From Lepas anatifera (Eukaryota; Arthropoda; Thecostraca; Lepadidae), in contig JAOTON010002120.1 in assembly GCA_034440635.1 (NCBI GenBank), forward strand, positions 77,001 to 141,000: a DNA stretch of 64,000 nucleotides, read 5' to 3'. The notes under the pieces are model-generated. The model searched no databases. It worked only from the letters and a program-made list of their open reading frames with translations, and was not told the DNA's origin. Shown here one piece after another: positions 23,877-36,481 of this stretch (positions are counted from its first letter, which is position 1; each line of letters starts with the position of its first letter). The position numbers were made by a program, and so were the translations under genes.

Positions 23877-25037
23877 ATCGAGCTCGGCCAGTCTGCAGAA
23901 CGTGGCAGGCGACTCGACGAGGCGCTTGGGGCAGCCAAAGCCTGCCCCAATTGGGGCAGAAATTTGGATGCTGGGGCGGACTCCTCCAACGGGGAGGGGG
24001 GGTATTTTTACTGATATATGTTTATCTACTCCATTTTAAACGAAACACCCAGAAATGAAAAAAAAACCGTGCATCCAACTTGACGATGGCAACGCACTCA
24101 CGACCCTCTACGCACAGCAGCAGCTATCTTGCATTCATGATACACGACTTCAAGAATACTTTTATTCAAAGGTATATTTACAAGCGAAGTATTTTCCCTT
24201 AAAGACGTCATTTGCCACCGCTTTCACGCCGTATAATCAATAGTTTAAAAAATATTTCAATTGATAACTAAATTCGATAAAGAATAATTTTTTCCACAGC
24301 TAAAGCATTTTCCCCCTTCCATTTTCTCACATTTGCATGAAAGCATGACAAAATTTGGAATATTTTCACCCCTAGTTTTCACAAGACCCAAGCGAAGAAA
24401 GATTCCCGTACGCTTTTTGTGACGTCACATCACTGACTAGCATTTTTTCTTAGGGGAGGGGGCTGACATTATTTTCTTTTGAACGGTGGACCCTTTGAAC
24501 AGTGGACCTTTTGACATAGACCTGATTTGCCGGCCTTTGGCGATCAAAACATAGCAGAGGAAATGCAAAAAACTACCTACAGGGAAATTTTATTTCGAGT
24601 TCTAAGATTGTTTTTTGTAACTAAAACTAGGTTTAGATTACAAATTTAGAAAATAAATTTAAATTTACTTTAGAAAGGCGCCTGTTGCCTGATTTTTATT
24701 CACTTCCAGGAACTTTGACTTTACATCTATTAAAAATTTCCTTTGTTTGGTATCTTTTTAACCATATTTCTCTAGAAGACAAACATGACGCTTTTGAGAC
24801 AATTCAGCTTTTACAGCGCAACTTTAACTGATGATTGTCGTTCCTTTTCATTATTTTTCTTCTTCCCTCGGTGATTACCTGTACCGACCACTGCCCCAAG
24901 TACTAGTTCCTGCCCCAAGAGCCCCCATCTGCCCCAAGATCGACCAAAAGCTGCCCCAAATCGGTAGGTCTGCCCCGAGGCTGCCCCAACGAGATCTCGT
25001 CGAAATCTGCCACGTTCTGCAGACTGGGAGCTCGGGA
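23877..25037. mobile_element. Inverted-repeat element (type IR9), long copy
   Basis: The left CAGTCTGCAGAACGTGGCAG then CGACTCGACGAGGCGCTTGG is the inverse of the right, where CGACGAGATCTCGTTGGGGC stands nearest the inside. TTGGGGCAG/CTGCCCC units repeat inside both ends. No coding sequence found. A second member is at 27729-28107. Confidence 0.55.
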
Positions 25038-26310
25038 CATCAGGACTGAAGGAAGGTTTGAACAGTCGCACGATATGGATCAACCTGTGGCACTTTTTTC
25101 GGAAGGAAGTTTTGATTCATAGGGCTTTTGAACGGTGGTACTTATGATGTAGATTAGCTTGCTGTGATTCTATCTGACAGCATGTGTGAAGCCAGGTACC
25201 TCGTTACCCGATATTGAACCAAAAGTGTAGGATTTCCCAGAACATCGAGGGATATATATTTTCGAGAACCTATATTTTGAGACATTTCTTTTTTGGCCGA
25301 AACACCAATAAAAATAAAACAACTAATACGCACCCACCTGTCGGCCAACTACTGATTTAAATCAGCACGGTTTGCTGAGAGAAGCTCCGAAACGTTGCGG
25401 GCCTCTTCCGTTTGCGTGCGTGCGTTGTGTTTTTCGGGTTTTCGCGCCATATTAGAGTATATAAGTACTTCCAGATTCGATAGTAAAAATACTCTATATT
25501 TCTTATAACTCTCTAAACTTATTACCTTATCTGCCTTTAAAGGGACATTGTCGCAAAAATTTTTATTGGCTAGATCAAAAGGTTACAAAAAGTTGTTTCA
25601 GAAGTCATATTCTCATTTTTGCAAATTCAGGCTCAAAATGCCTGAAAATCGGCCTCAAAGTCAACATTTATAGACGACTTTATCGAGTCCTTATGGTAAC
25701 GATAAAGTGACGTAGACCAGGCTATAGCTATCAATTTATATATGAAAAAACGTCAAAAATTTCTTTTAAAGCAGTTCAGTAGCTAAAACCTGTAACATCA
25801 AAAATTATTCTATAAAAATATATTTCCAAAACGCTTTCAAAAGAGAAATATAGGACTTTAAAGAAATACCATCAACCAATCAGAAGCCCAGTCCTTATAG
25901 GATCTGGTCACGTGGGCTTATCTTACATCAATGTGATGTCATTATGGCTACCAATGAACTATCGATATTCACCATTTCAAAAACCGCGGCAGACGCGAAG
26001 ATATGAATACAAACTCTATAACACTAATTAGCGCTGCGGTCAGGGCCGAATACCCTAAAGAATATAATTAATAATTGTTCGTTATTCCACGATTGCATTG
26101 CAGCTAAAATGATACAATAAAAAGATACGGGTAGCGCGATCCAGAAGAGCCTCCTTTGAGGCATGAAGAAAGCTTTGGGTGGTTTTTCGGACGAGGAGAT
26201 TGTCGCCTCTCCGGTCTCGTGGATCAACATATCGTCGGTAATTTGCACGTAGAATATTTTGAGCCTTTGATGTGGTCAATTGAGATTTTCTGAAACTAAA
26301 GATTTTCTGA
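25038..26310. other. AT-rich, no gene seen
   Basis: 25545-25990 starts TTTAAAGGGACATTGTCGCA and resembles a MITE left end, but no inverse partner is found. Nothing else recognised. Confidence 0.35.
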
Positions 26311-27431
26311 GAACTTCTGAAACTGAAACTAAACGCAGCTAAATGCAAATCATTTCGGATGACACTGAAAACTAAACCACTGGCAACAAATTATACCATT
26401 GGAAACACTGTGCTAGAGCACGTGGAGCAAATTCGTGATTTAGGCATAATTCTGGACACAAAATTGACCTTTAGGGCACACATTGACCAAACTGTGAAGA
26501 AATCAAATCGTGCGCTGGGCGTTCTCATTAGATCCTTTCAGAAGGCCAACCCGAGAGGATACCTCAACGTTTCATCTGTTTTAACTTCATACTATGCCTA
26601 TGTGCGGTCGAACATGGAATACTGTAGCGTTGTGTGGAACGGAGCTGCTGTGTCGCACACCGAGCGATTGAGCCGGGTAGAACACAAGTTTTTAATATGG
26701 CTCAACTCACACAGTCGCCACCCATCACCATCACTGGCCTATGTAAACCTGCTCAAACACTTTGGGGTTGTTTCTGTAGCAGCTAGGCGAAAACAGCATG
26801 ACCTCATGTTTGTCCGAAACATTCTGAGAGGGCGTATCTCTTCATTATCTCTTCTCGCGGCATTCTACTTGCATGTCCCATCTCGTGCTACCCGTCAGCA
26901 ACCACGAACCCTGCTGAAAGTGCCGTATGCAAGGGTAGGCACCGCCAAAGAAGGCCTCTTTACGAGACTTCCGGGGCAACTGAATTTATTTTTACAAATG
27001 TGCCCGACAGTAGATGTTTTCACGGATGCCTACCAATCATTTCGGTCACAAGTTAAAGCCTATGTCGCCTCTCTGTAGCTTAGCTGTTCTATGTACCAGT
27101 GATATACCCTATGATGCGGATAGATTTTAGTGATTTTTATTGCTTTTATTGTCTTTTAGGAACTTTTATGGCTTATTGTCTTTTAGGGACTTTTAAGGTT
27201 TTATTATATTTTATGTCCCTCTGTTGTCTTTTATGGTTTGTATTGCCTGTGTGTATTCATAGGTATTATTTGATGCGCTACTTCCTTTTTAGGTCATTTT
27301 AATTAAGGTCTTGTAGCGCTTCTGCTTTAATGCTGTGTATGTACATATTGTTCAATGTTTTATCTCCTGTACTTCGCCGTTTATTGGGGCCATCCCGTAG
27401 GTGATAACTCAAATAAATACAAATAAATACA
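26311..27431 (+). pseudogene. LINE reverse transcriptase C-terminal part (LINE-3)
   Basis: An open frame from about 26311 to the stop near 27076 encodes the end of a jockey-like RT: LNAAKCKSF, RDLGIILDTKLTFRAHID, SYYAYVRSNMEYCSVVWNGA, EHKFLIWLNSHSRH. It lacks the catalytic YxDD block, so it is 5'-truncated. A 3' UTR follows and ends in AAATAAATACAAATAAATAC at about 27411-27431, the LINE tail. The frame is undamaged over about 255 codons, which suggests a young insertion. It is a different family from LINE-1 and LINE-2. Confidence 0.85.
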
Positions 27432-27728
27432 AATTCTTAGAGGTAAAAAATCTATGCATGAAAATTTAATGAAACAATTTGAATTTTGGCCATCCATTTT
27501 TGCTGGCCACCAATGCTTATTGAGGTTTTGTGTAGTGAGTGTAGTGAGTTAGTCAAACACTAATCCTATCAAGTATGGGCAATGCATTTAATGTTTCTGT
27601 TCTGCATTAATTAGGTTCATGAAGTTGCCAAAAAGCAAATTGTATGCTTAATTGATAACTATTCATTTTGGCCCACTGTTATAGCTGTGGTCTTGTTTCG
27701 TCTGTCAACACCAATCAGCGAGCAGCAT

Positions 27729-28107
27729 TGAGTCCCAGTCTGCAAAGTATGGCAGCAGGCTAGACGAGTCACACCAGCCACCTAAAATCATTGCACTGCC
27801 AGACACCAAAAATTCACACCAAACTGCTATATACCATAGAGAAAAATGCACCCTTTCCTACCCACACAATGCAATGCTACCTCTTGTATTAGTTAGTTAA
27901 ATACTTGTTATAAGGTCCCCTCCTGTGTCTTTATAACCATTCAGCCATTATTTGTTTGGTTTTCAGTGTCACCTTCCTTGCACCAGTCTGGGAAATTCAC
28001 ACCAGGTTGATGAACTTCACACCACTCACTCTTGTCTCCTAGGGCACTCACCCTGACGAGATCTCGTTGAAAATGCCATACTTTGCACACTGGATTGAGT
28101 CTATGTC
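27729..28107. mobile_element. Inverted-repeat element (type IR9), short copy
   Basis: Left GAGTCCCAGTCTGCAAAGTA then TGGCA is inverse to right TGCCATACTTTGCACACTGG then ATTGAGTC. The CGAGATCTCGTTG motif is shared with the copy at 23877-25037. Inside, TTCACACCA repeats flank an otherwise unremarkable 250 bp. Confidence 0.6.
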
Positions 28108-29439
28108 ACATGGCTACAGCCTCTCCCTGAGAACCAATCTTAGAACCAATCTTAGATTTACAGGCTGGCTACCTGCTGTGGTGCTGCTGGAAAATCAGTA
28201 ACAGCACAACAGTGGTAGCATACTTTTTGTGATTGGTAGATAAGTATTCTGGTTCATTTTTGTCTGATTAGCCATAGCACATACTACAGACAGTTGTGGT
28301 ATTTCTTTTCTAGAGGAGAGGCTCGAGGGCTCACGGACAAGGCTGTGCTGGCAGACGGAACAAGGCTTATGAGCAGTGTCAATGCCGAAAAGTCCTCATT
28401 TTATTGTTGCACAAGTGAACTTGTGTACCAAAATAGGTGAAAATTATTTGGTGATGACAATTCTCCAATGATTATTTAAGCATATTATTTTTGAATTGCC
28501 CATATTCCCTCTCTTTTTGGTCTAACTTTATATTTACAATATTTGTGCACTCTAGTAAAAGTCTATATCAAGCTTGTAATTTGAATTAAAAATTTCTACC
28601 TGTTACAAATACTGGCTCTGCACAATGTGTGCATGCTAGTGCATTTGCTGCTTAGCTTACCTTCTTTTAAGTATGAAAATGTTTTTGATTAATTTTACAG
28701 ATTGAAACAGATTTTCCATTTATTTTGGTACCATACAGTACATAGTAGTCAGTGTACTCATATCTACTTATCAGATCCATTTACTCATATTTCAAGTGCT
28801 ACTGTTTGTTTCCAGACATGAAAGTGACTGTAGCATGAATTCATCCATCTGCCCTCGGAAAATGCCCATCTGCATTCATGCCCATCTGCAGATGAATTCA
28901 TCCATCTGCCCTCTGAAAATGCCCATCTGCATGCTTTTTATAATTGATATTAAAAATGAACTGAAGGAAAACTAGGATAAGATGTATTATGATTTGAAAC
29001 TCTAGGAGTGTACCCAATACAACAATATAATTGTGAACAAAGAGTATGGATAGTCATGTAGGAATGACAGGGGGGCAGTCTTGGGTGATGCAATTTTTGT
29101 ATTTTCCTGGAAGAATATATGAAAGATTAGGTGGGTCACTTCAAAGAGAAAATTTGTTTACTAGAAAACCTGTCTTTTGTAGCTGCTGTGTATCATCAAG
29201 CTATCGTCCCAATGGACCAGCTTCTGTATGAGCATTTTGTTTGTTAGTTTGAATGGGATGAACCCAATCAGACCGATTCTCCCATAGACCTGAAATTTGG
29301 AATATTTGTTTCCTATTGTGGGCCAGTGTTGAAATAATGTATTGTCATTTATAAAAAACATGAATTTGCATGGTTCCACCTGACCCCTCCACAAACCCAT
29401 GATCTAGACTATAGATCGTCTTTGGGGATGTCTTTGTTC

Positions 29440-29442
<3 letters not shown>
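28108..29442. other. AT-rich region, no confident gene
   Basis: A well-formed acceptor (TTTCTTTTCTAG at about 28305-28316) precedes an open stretch, GEARGLTDKAVLADGTRLMS, that could be an exon. A short direct repeat (GCCCATCTGCA/ATTCATCCATCTGCCCTC) is at 28838-28935. Nothing else recognised. Confidence 0.3.

Positions 29443-29487
<45 letters not shown>
29443..29487. repeat. (AT)n microsatellite
   Basis: About 22 AT units without interruption. Confidence 0.95.
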
Positions 29488-29489
<2 letters not shown>

Positions 29490-29655
29490 CATATGTTTAA
29501 AACAAGATTCAGTGATATCTTGTTTGCTTTCATTGTGGGCTTGTGATATTTTATTTGCACCCTTTATTTGGTCCCATTTGTTCCTGCTGTGAAAATATCT
29601 TCTAATTTAAGAAGAGCCTACCCCAGCAAGCTGAACGCAAAACAGAAATAATCAG

Positions 29656-29792
29656 GTGCTGCCCCTCGACAGTGACTATCGCAAATTACGCCTGCTGCTG
29701 GAAGACAAGCTTCAGAGGACGAGCAATGGAATCCCAGAGTTGGCAGAGTACCACAGCCAGCAGTTTTTTTGCATTGAACACGAACCTGCCTG
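29656..29792 (+). CDS. Candidate internal or terminal exon, unknown gene
   Basis: After AATAATCAG comes an open, codon-like frame: VLPLDSDYRKLRLLLEDKLQ, then RTSNGIPELAEYHSQQFF, closed by TGA. Its base composition is richer in GC than the flanks. No homology is recognised and no partner exon is assured. It could equally be chance. Confidence 0.25.
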
Positions 29793-30198
29793 AGTGCACC
29801 TCGGTCGTCTGCCTGTGTGCCCGCAGTATACGTTCATGTATGTGCGTAAGTGGTGTTTATCGCGGTATATTAAGGTAAATCCTCTGAGGGCCTCAGTAAA
29901 ACATGCCATTAAAAGTATTTTTTAGCCTAAAGGTAAGAAAACTAGTAATGCAAAGGGTCTTTATAGTAAAAAATCAAGTGGTCAGATTTTGTTGGTAGTC
30001 GTACGTGCGAAAGTCGGCGAAAATAATAAGTGACACCTCTGTGCTCAGACTATTGCGGTGAACATTTTATCAAACCGTGTAGCACTTATTGTGGACAGAT
30101 GCAAAATCTGTTATGCTTTTGATGTACACTCAGTATTTGGTTCGCTCCCAGCCTTCTTAGAGTGCACTTCAAGGACTGGAAGCTAGGAGCTGCATACC

Positions 30199-30338
30199 CA
30201 CTGGTGGGTTCAGGGAAAATTTACTTTCCTCCCAAACTCTGCGATTTTCACCGACCTTTAAAAAATGTGTATTCACGATTTTGGGCCCTGTCCTCCCCTC
30301 CCTCCCCCACAAAAAACATTGGCCTGGATCCGTCACTG
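30199..30338. mobile_element. hAT-like MITE, probable
   Basis: Right end CCTGGATCCGTCACTG and left end CACTGGTGGGTTCAGGG are an imperfect inverted pair of the common GGATCC-ended type. Target duplication not clear. Confidence 0.45.
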
Positions 30339-31681
30339 ACGTACTGAGTTATATCCTCTAGTTCACGTTGCACTCGGAAGACTGCTCGTTGGGGACTCGC
30401 AGACCTGATTGTTGCACGCGTTCCTCACCTGCCGAGGGTTATCACTCGCTTGTAATTTCCTGGTAGGTTATATTTTCTCATGTTTTTGTGAGATTGAATA
30501 TAAGCCTCATTGATCAACTGATATCTGTTGGTTTTTAAAAGTAGATGAATTTTGCATTGCGTAGCCGAGGAGCATGATTATAAATTGGTAAGATGTTTCA
30601 TGGCTTTGCCTCTCGAATTCTTGACGTAAAATGGAGCCTGTGATCACACTTTGATCACATATTCGGGCACAGCCCCTCGTCAGAATCCTCATAATACAAT
30701 AAGCGAAAACTTTTGGCCATAGTGTGACCAAGGCTTGAAATTTACATCTGATTTGGAAATCGAATGCTGGAATAATGCAGTTCAGTACTGGAATATTCAA
30801 ATATTGGAACTCGATTCGAGGTTATCCTAGCACTCTGACTAAAAATGTATGTGTTCACCTATTATATTATGAGAATTTTGGTGAAGGGATGTACCTGAAT
30901 ATTTATAAGTGTATTAGCCCCATTTTGGAACTATGATTCGAGGAGGCTGGTCATGAAATATCTTATCAACGTAGATAATCTAATAAACAATCTAATAAAA
31001 ATAACGGTTGATATACTATTTTATATAATGATATGATGTTATATGAAGTGCTTCTGGAATTGTTTGTTCTATTATGAGAAGGGACCGTTTCCCAACTCCG
31101 AAGTATTAAAAATAAACGCTTATCATTTTCATAAACAAATGTCACTCATGAGGCTAGCAGCTTGCTTGTCTTAAAGATGCGATGCGTCTTCTTAGGTTTA
31201 GACTCTGTGACTACCAATGTTAAGATTAATTATAGAATCCTTATTATTTAATACGAACTGTTCCAGGCTATAATTTTGAGGTATATTTTCTTGATGTGCC
31301 CTGATCAGAAACTAACTCAACTTGAAGTAAAAAACAATGTATTCTTAAATCTTGTATATCTATATACGAAAAAAATTAGAAAGAGCTACCACCACGGACA
31401 GAGGAGTGAGGTGGCCAGTCCATCTCCAACCTGCAACACACAACAAACGTTCCCCCTGAAACAAAAAGTGATCAGGTTTGGGTTCGTGGTGCGTTCCACA
31501 CTTTTGTCTGTTCATCCAAGGATCGTGGTGGCTGCTCTCTGGTTCCCCAGTTCTGACGCATTTCAAGAGTTATTCTTCCGTATCACATTCAGCTATTCTC
31601 CGGTTCTCTAGACTACGTGTTTTTTATATTCTCCGGAGACCAAAGAATTACAATTATATCAAAGATTTAGATGTCGACGGA
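30339..31681. other. AT-rich, no gene seen
   Basis: No coding exon, RNA gene or repeat could be supported. Confidence 0.4.
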
Positions 31682-31693
31682 CACATTTAATCT

Positions 31694-32052
31694 GATTGAT
31701 TGATTGAGTGTTCCGGCCATATGGAGGGGGCGCCCCTGCAGGCGCCCCAACCGCCGCAGGAACATCGCCAGCCGTCGTGGGTCCGCCAGCGCTTCCCGGA
31801 TGGGCGGGTCGTCCCGTCCAAATATGTTCCAGCGCAGGTCAGCGCACGCAGGGCACCGGGTCAGAAGGTGGTGGAGGATCTCGTCCTCTCCATCGTCGCA
31901 TTCCTGTAACGTAGCCTCCGGGTTCAGGCCGATCCTCTTTCGGTAGCTGCACAGGAGAAGGGAGTGGCCAATGTGCAGGCGCTCCACCTCCACACTCTCC
32001 TGCCGTGAAAGGCCCAGGCGGTCTTTCAGGGTGGTCCGCCCTGGGAGACCGC
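31694..32052 (-). pseudogene. LINE ORF2 C-terminal zinc-knuckle fragment (LINE-4)
   Basis: The minus-strand frame reads ESVEVERLHIGHSLLLCSYR then ATLQECDDGEDEILHHLLTR then CPACADLRW: the C-x-x-...H-x-x-x-C type tail found after the RT/RNase H region of I/jockey-like LINEs. A perfect 12-bp target duplication (CACATTTAATCT at 31682-31693 and 32053-32064) and an (ATCA)n tail define a complete, severely 5'-truncated insertion of 359 bp. Confidence 0.88.
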
Positions 32053-32121
32053 CACATTTAATCTCGAACACGTTTTATCTCGTACGGATTAACGTTTTAT
32101 CTCGTTGTTTTACCAGATTAA

Positions 32122-32690
32122 CACGCGCATTGACGGGGCTCTGAGCCACCTTCGCTTTGACAGGGGGGCGCGGGTACCCCCCTAAAATCTCCAGAACCAC
32201 GGTAGGTAGTGAAAAATGGTAAACGGCTTTGGGTAGCCCATACGCTTCTCCATCGAAATATTTTAACCATTTTGTCAGGTCACTTCAATCGGATGAGTTC
32301 ACTTTGTTCCTACTTATGTTGTCTTAAACTTTGAGGTCAGGTCACTTGACCTGTACTGGTGACCTGACCTGAGATGACCTAACCTTAAAATTTTGACAAA
32401 AGTTGTAAAAATGATGAGAGAAGGTATGTCAAGTTTTTTAACCCGAGTTTATTTTTAACCCGAGTGTGTTAAGTACCTACCTAATAAATATGTGATGGCT
32501 TAAATTCCGTGGCGGCGCCCCTGCCTAGTTTTCTTTGCCTAGTGTTAGGAGTGTATGTTTTACCATGTACTGCGTTTTTACTGTATACGCGAATGGATAC
32601 AAGTGCGGCGGCGCGTAGCGCCGCCGTTTTTATGTTCTATCCGAAAAACCAGATGGGGGGGCGGGTACCCGCCTCCCGTCAATGCGCGTG
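32122..32690 (-). mobile_element. TTAA-A MITE, copy 2, internally deleted
   Basis: TTAA at 32118-32121 and 32691-32694; the second is shared with the following TTAA-B element. The middle is missing (the sequence jumps at about 32281). An unrelated piece of about 165 bp (32430-32595), flanked by CAAG, is inserted. Confidence 0.85.
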
Positions 32691-32694
32691 TTAA

Positions 32695-33712
32695 CCCGCG
32701 CCCCACGGGGGTCCGGCGCCACCTTCGCCCCACCGGGGGCCATCGACGGCCTCCCTCTAACTCCGAAAATATGGGCGTTAGCGCAAATCTGCAAAGTGCA
32801 CTAGAAAGCTCGCGTGAATTCAGTAAGAAATTACTTCTCATGTTTTAGTGTTCAGGTCAATGGTTTGACCTCCAGAGGTCAAATTAGGTCAAGATCGGCT
32901 ATTTTCACTCAAATATGCAATGCTTAAGCAAACTGGGCATAACTCTGATGCCCTTAGAGCTATTGAGGTGTGGGAAAGTACATTTGATAGGAAATTGCCG
33001 GTACTTTTTCTGCTATGTAAACGTAAAGACCTCCCGCCAGTAGTTTGACCTCCAGAGGTCACCTCGTGACCTAGTATGACCTGAGGTCACGAAAGGTCAG
33101 AAAGTGACCTTGCCGTATATCAAATGAAAGCCAATGACGAGACAAACACGATGGTGTTTGTTTCAGCGCTCTAGCTTATACAGGTCAAAGTTATTGTCAA
33201 AATACTGTTTTTGACCCCTGGTGACCTTGGATGACCTTGGGGATGTCAAAGGGCAAATATGGCCCCTGGAATCCGTGAAAGAGTGTCCAAAAACGCTTTT
33301 CTGATCAAGCTGAGCATTTTCAATCGTTTTTGTGACTTTTAGATCATAAGACAGCTTTCCCATGCTTTTTCAATGGGAGAGGTCACCTCGTGACCTGACC
33401 TCAGGGCACGAAGTCGAAAAATCCCGGATATACACCTTGTAGACCCTGGAGGGGTCATAAAGTGTAGGAAGTTTCAAATCGATCGACTCCGAAATGTAGC
33501 TCTTACAGAGCTCTAAAGCTGAAGTGAGGTGACCTTGGTTGAACTCGTCTAGTGACCTGACCTTGGGTGACCCGGGGTAAAAAATTTCAGGGATGGTGGG
33601 AAAATGATGCAGTGAGAGGTAGAGCCCTCAACCACGGTGCTGCGCCTCATCGTCTTTCTGCTATCCCGGAAAAACCTTAGGGGGGCCATCGATGGCCCCT
33701 GTGGGGCGAGGG
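32695..33712 (-). mobile_element. TTAA-B MITE, copy 2 (1018 bp)
   Basis: TTAA at 32691-32694 and 33713-33716. The long end is on the left (CCCGCGCCCCACGGGGGTCC then GGCGCCACCTTCGCCCC). The right end is GGGGGGCCATCGATGGCCCC then TGTGGGGCGAGGG. Nearly identical to 48415-49437. Confidence 0.92.
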
Positions 33713-34105
33713 TTAAACGATTAATTAATCTCGAGACACATTAATCTCGAGATTAACACATATAATCTCCAAGAGCCACCCCTGCTTTTTATTGGGTCGG
33801 TTTCTGGTTCTTGGTTTGCACGAAAACCGGTCAGCCTTCAAGAATGGCCTTCAGCAAAGGACACAAAAGACATTTTCGAACGGCGAACAGCGTGTCCCGC
33901 TGGTCAGAAAACAGGGGAACTGGTCTCCAATAGAGGGAAATCCGACGGATTGAGAACCATTGCAGGGAGCTGGAGACAAGCCGGTTCTAGTTTGGTACGC
34001 CGGTCAGATTAGAAAAATATTTGGGGCTAATATTCCCTTTCCCTCAACTACCAGGACGGAGGGATAACCAGAAGAAATTGTCCTTAGAATATTTACTTCA
34101 TCCCA

Positions 34106-34346
34106 TAGGAGGATCCAGGAGGGCAAAGGGGGCACATGCCCCCCCCTTCCCCTCTCTGATCATCTCTCGGTGAACCCTAAAATGTCGCGTCCCATCCTCT
34201 CCCCCAGGATGCGAAAATCGGCGCACACTGATAGGATTTAGCGTCCATCTGATAGGTTTTGCCGGGCAAAGGTGGCGCCCCCCCTGGTCTGGATGGTGCC
34301 CTCCCCGGAAGTTACCCCCCCCGATCGGCAACCATGGATCCGACTA
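34106..34346. mobile_element. GGATCC-ended MITE, copy 1 (241 bp)
   Basis: Left TAGGAGGATCCAGGAGGG and right CATGGATCCGACTA are inverted ends. Inside are GATGCGAAAATCGGCGC and CTGATAGGTTTTGCCGG, shared with 45008-45276 and 41728-44432. Confidence 0.75.
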
Positions 34347-34412
34347 TGCTTCATCCATTAGTACGCATGAACAAACAAGAAGAGAATCAGAAAGATTGTT
34401 TTTACAGTAAAA

Positions 34413-34487
34413 CCTCCACGACCTAGATTCGAACCCGTATTACCCGTGTGAGAGTCGGGAATGGAGGCCACTATACCATCCCCGCTT
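34413..34487 (-). tRNA. tRNA-Glu(CTC)-like sequence, degraded
   Basis: On the minus strand GGGGATGGTATAGTGGCC (A box), an anticodon loop CTCTCAC as in tRNA-Glu(CTC), and a GGGTTCGAATC B box are in order. The acceptor and T stems do not pair well, so this is a tRNA pseudogene or SINE head, not a working tRNA. Confidence 0.45.
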
Positions 34488-35255
34488 TACGACAACTGCC
34501 CGATTTTAAAACTTTCCTGATTAGTTTTCTCAAGCCGAATGTTTTGGACAAACTAATCTAATATTTGTATTTTTAAGGGTTAATAAAAATAAATTGAATA
34601 CGAATACAGCATAAAAACATTTTCTACCCCAAAAAAATCATTTATAGAACTTAAAACTTTGATTGATAGAATAGAGGTGAAGAGCAGGCTACAGCCTATT
34701 ATTGATATTGTTAGCAAATTTGAATAATTGTTGAGTGGCCTCCAAAAATTTAGCTGAAGATAAAGAAATGACTGATAGTACCAGAATCTGGATTTTTCAA
34801 CTATTAAGAAACCACAATAAAAAATTTTGCGACAATGTCCCTTTCAAATACCTTGATATGCTGTTTAGCTTATGGCACCAAATACGCACCTTGCACGCAC
34901 CCGGCCGGTGGACGCCTGCTGGGCCCGAGCCCGTGGCCGTCTGGGCGCAGATTAGAGCGCTCGCACCGTCAGCGGTCACGGGTTTGGGGCTCGGCGCCTC
35001 GAGGCGCCGAGTACAAAGAACAATAACATACGGATCCATAAGTTATTTTTTTGTCCACCGCAGTCGGCCGGGGCTTGTTTTAGATTCCTCTATGTATCAT
35101 GTTCCGAAGGGGCAAGGGGAGCAGTTGCCCCCCAAATTATCAGAGTGGGCCCCTGGAAAAATACGCAATTTTAGCTTGGTTCTTTTCTGAATGTTCATGA
35201 ACGACCTGACTGAGCAAGCCCTCAACTGCTTCTCGGTTTGGACAGTGTCCGAGCT

Positions 35256-36200
35256 TTATCTCAGAGACCTTGAGCTTGGGCTCGGGGGCCCTCTAGCTTG
35301 GGCTCGGGGACCCTCTAGCTTGGCCTTTAGGGCCCCCAAGCTTAGCCTAAAGGGGCCCCTCGAGCCTGGTCTCAGGGGGCCCAGAACTTGGTTTAAAGGG
35401 CCCCCGAGCCTGGTATCAGGGCCCTCACTCTGTCTCAGGGGCCCCAAGCTGTTCCTTGCCCCCCGAGCTTCGTCTCAGGGACCCCCAAGCTTGATCTAAG
35501 GGGCCCCCAAGGCTGGTCTCAGGGCACACAAGCTTAGCCTTAAGGGAGCCCCTGAGCTCGGTCTCAGGGGCCCCGAGATTGTCTAAGGGGCTCCGGAGCT
35601 TGTCTAAGGGGGCCCTGAGCTTGGTCTCCGGGGCCCTCCAAGCTAAGTCTCAGGGGGCTCCCGAACGTGACCTCATGGGGTTCCGAGATTGGTCTCAGGG
35701 CCCCCCAAGATTGGTATAAGGGGGCTTCTCAGATTGGTCTAAGGGACCCCTGAGATTGGTCTAAAGGGACGTTTAGCTTGGTTTCAGGGGCCTCCAAGCT
35801 TGGTTTCAGAGGTCGCTAAGCCTGGTCTCAGGGCCCCCCGAGCTTGGTCTCAGGGCCCCTGAGCTTGGGCTCGGGGGCATTCGAGCTTGATCTCTAGGAT
35901 ACCCCCAAGCTTAGTCTCAGGGGGCCCCCGAGCTGTGTTTCTGGGTTCCGACTTGGTCTCAGGGGGCCTCCGAGATTGGTCTAAGGGGCTCCCGAGATTG
36001 GTCTTAGGGAGCCTTGAGCTTGGTTTCAGGGGCCTCCAAGCTTTGTTGCAGAGGCCCCAAACTTGGTCTCAGGGGCCCCGAGCTTGGTCTCAGGGTAAAG
36101 GGCTTGGGCTCGGGGGCCTTTGAGCTTGATCTCTAGGAGCCCCCAAGCTCCGTCTCAAGGAGCCCTGAGCTGTGTCTCAGGGCCCCGAGCTTGGTCTTGT
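35256..36200. repeat. Degenerate G/C-run minisatellite, about 28-30 bp unit
   Basis: About 30 units of the form GAGCTTGGTCTCAGGGGGCC then CCC. Units vary in the length of the G and C runs (GGGGCCCC) and in AGCTTGG/AGATTGG. Several ORFs on both strands arise from it. Confidence 0.93.
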
Positions 36201-36481
36201 GTGTGCTCAAGTCAGTATGTCTGTCATTTGCGTTTTTTCTGTGCCGATATAGACGACAGCATCAAATCGCCCCCAGTTCTCATTCTGCAGGAGACGGAAT
36301 GTGCCGAAAAAATACCCATGAGAATAAAATAATTCGTGTTACCTACCATGTTTTATTATGTAGATGCATACGAAAAAAACAGCGTTCACTTTTTAAAAAA
36401 AAAGAACTATTTGCTTCGGAAGGCCGTTGTTGTACCGTTATTATAATTTTGCTAAACTCCTAACGTAACGCTAGAGCTTAA

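Noticed and set aside
34413..34487. Functional tRNA-Glu
   Set aside because: The acceptor and T stems do not pair; only the loops are tRNA-like.
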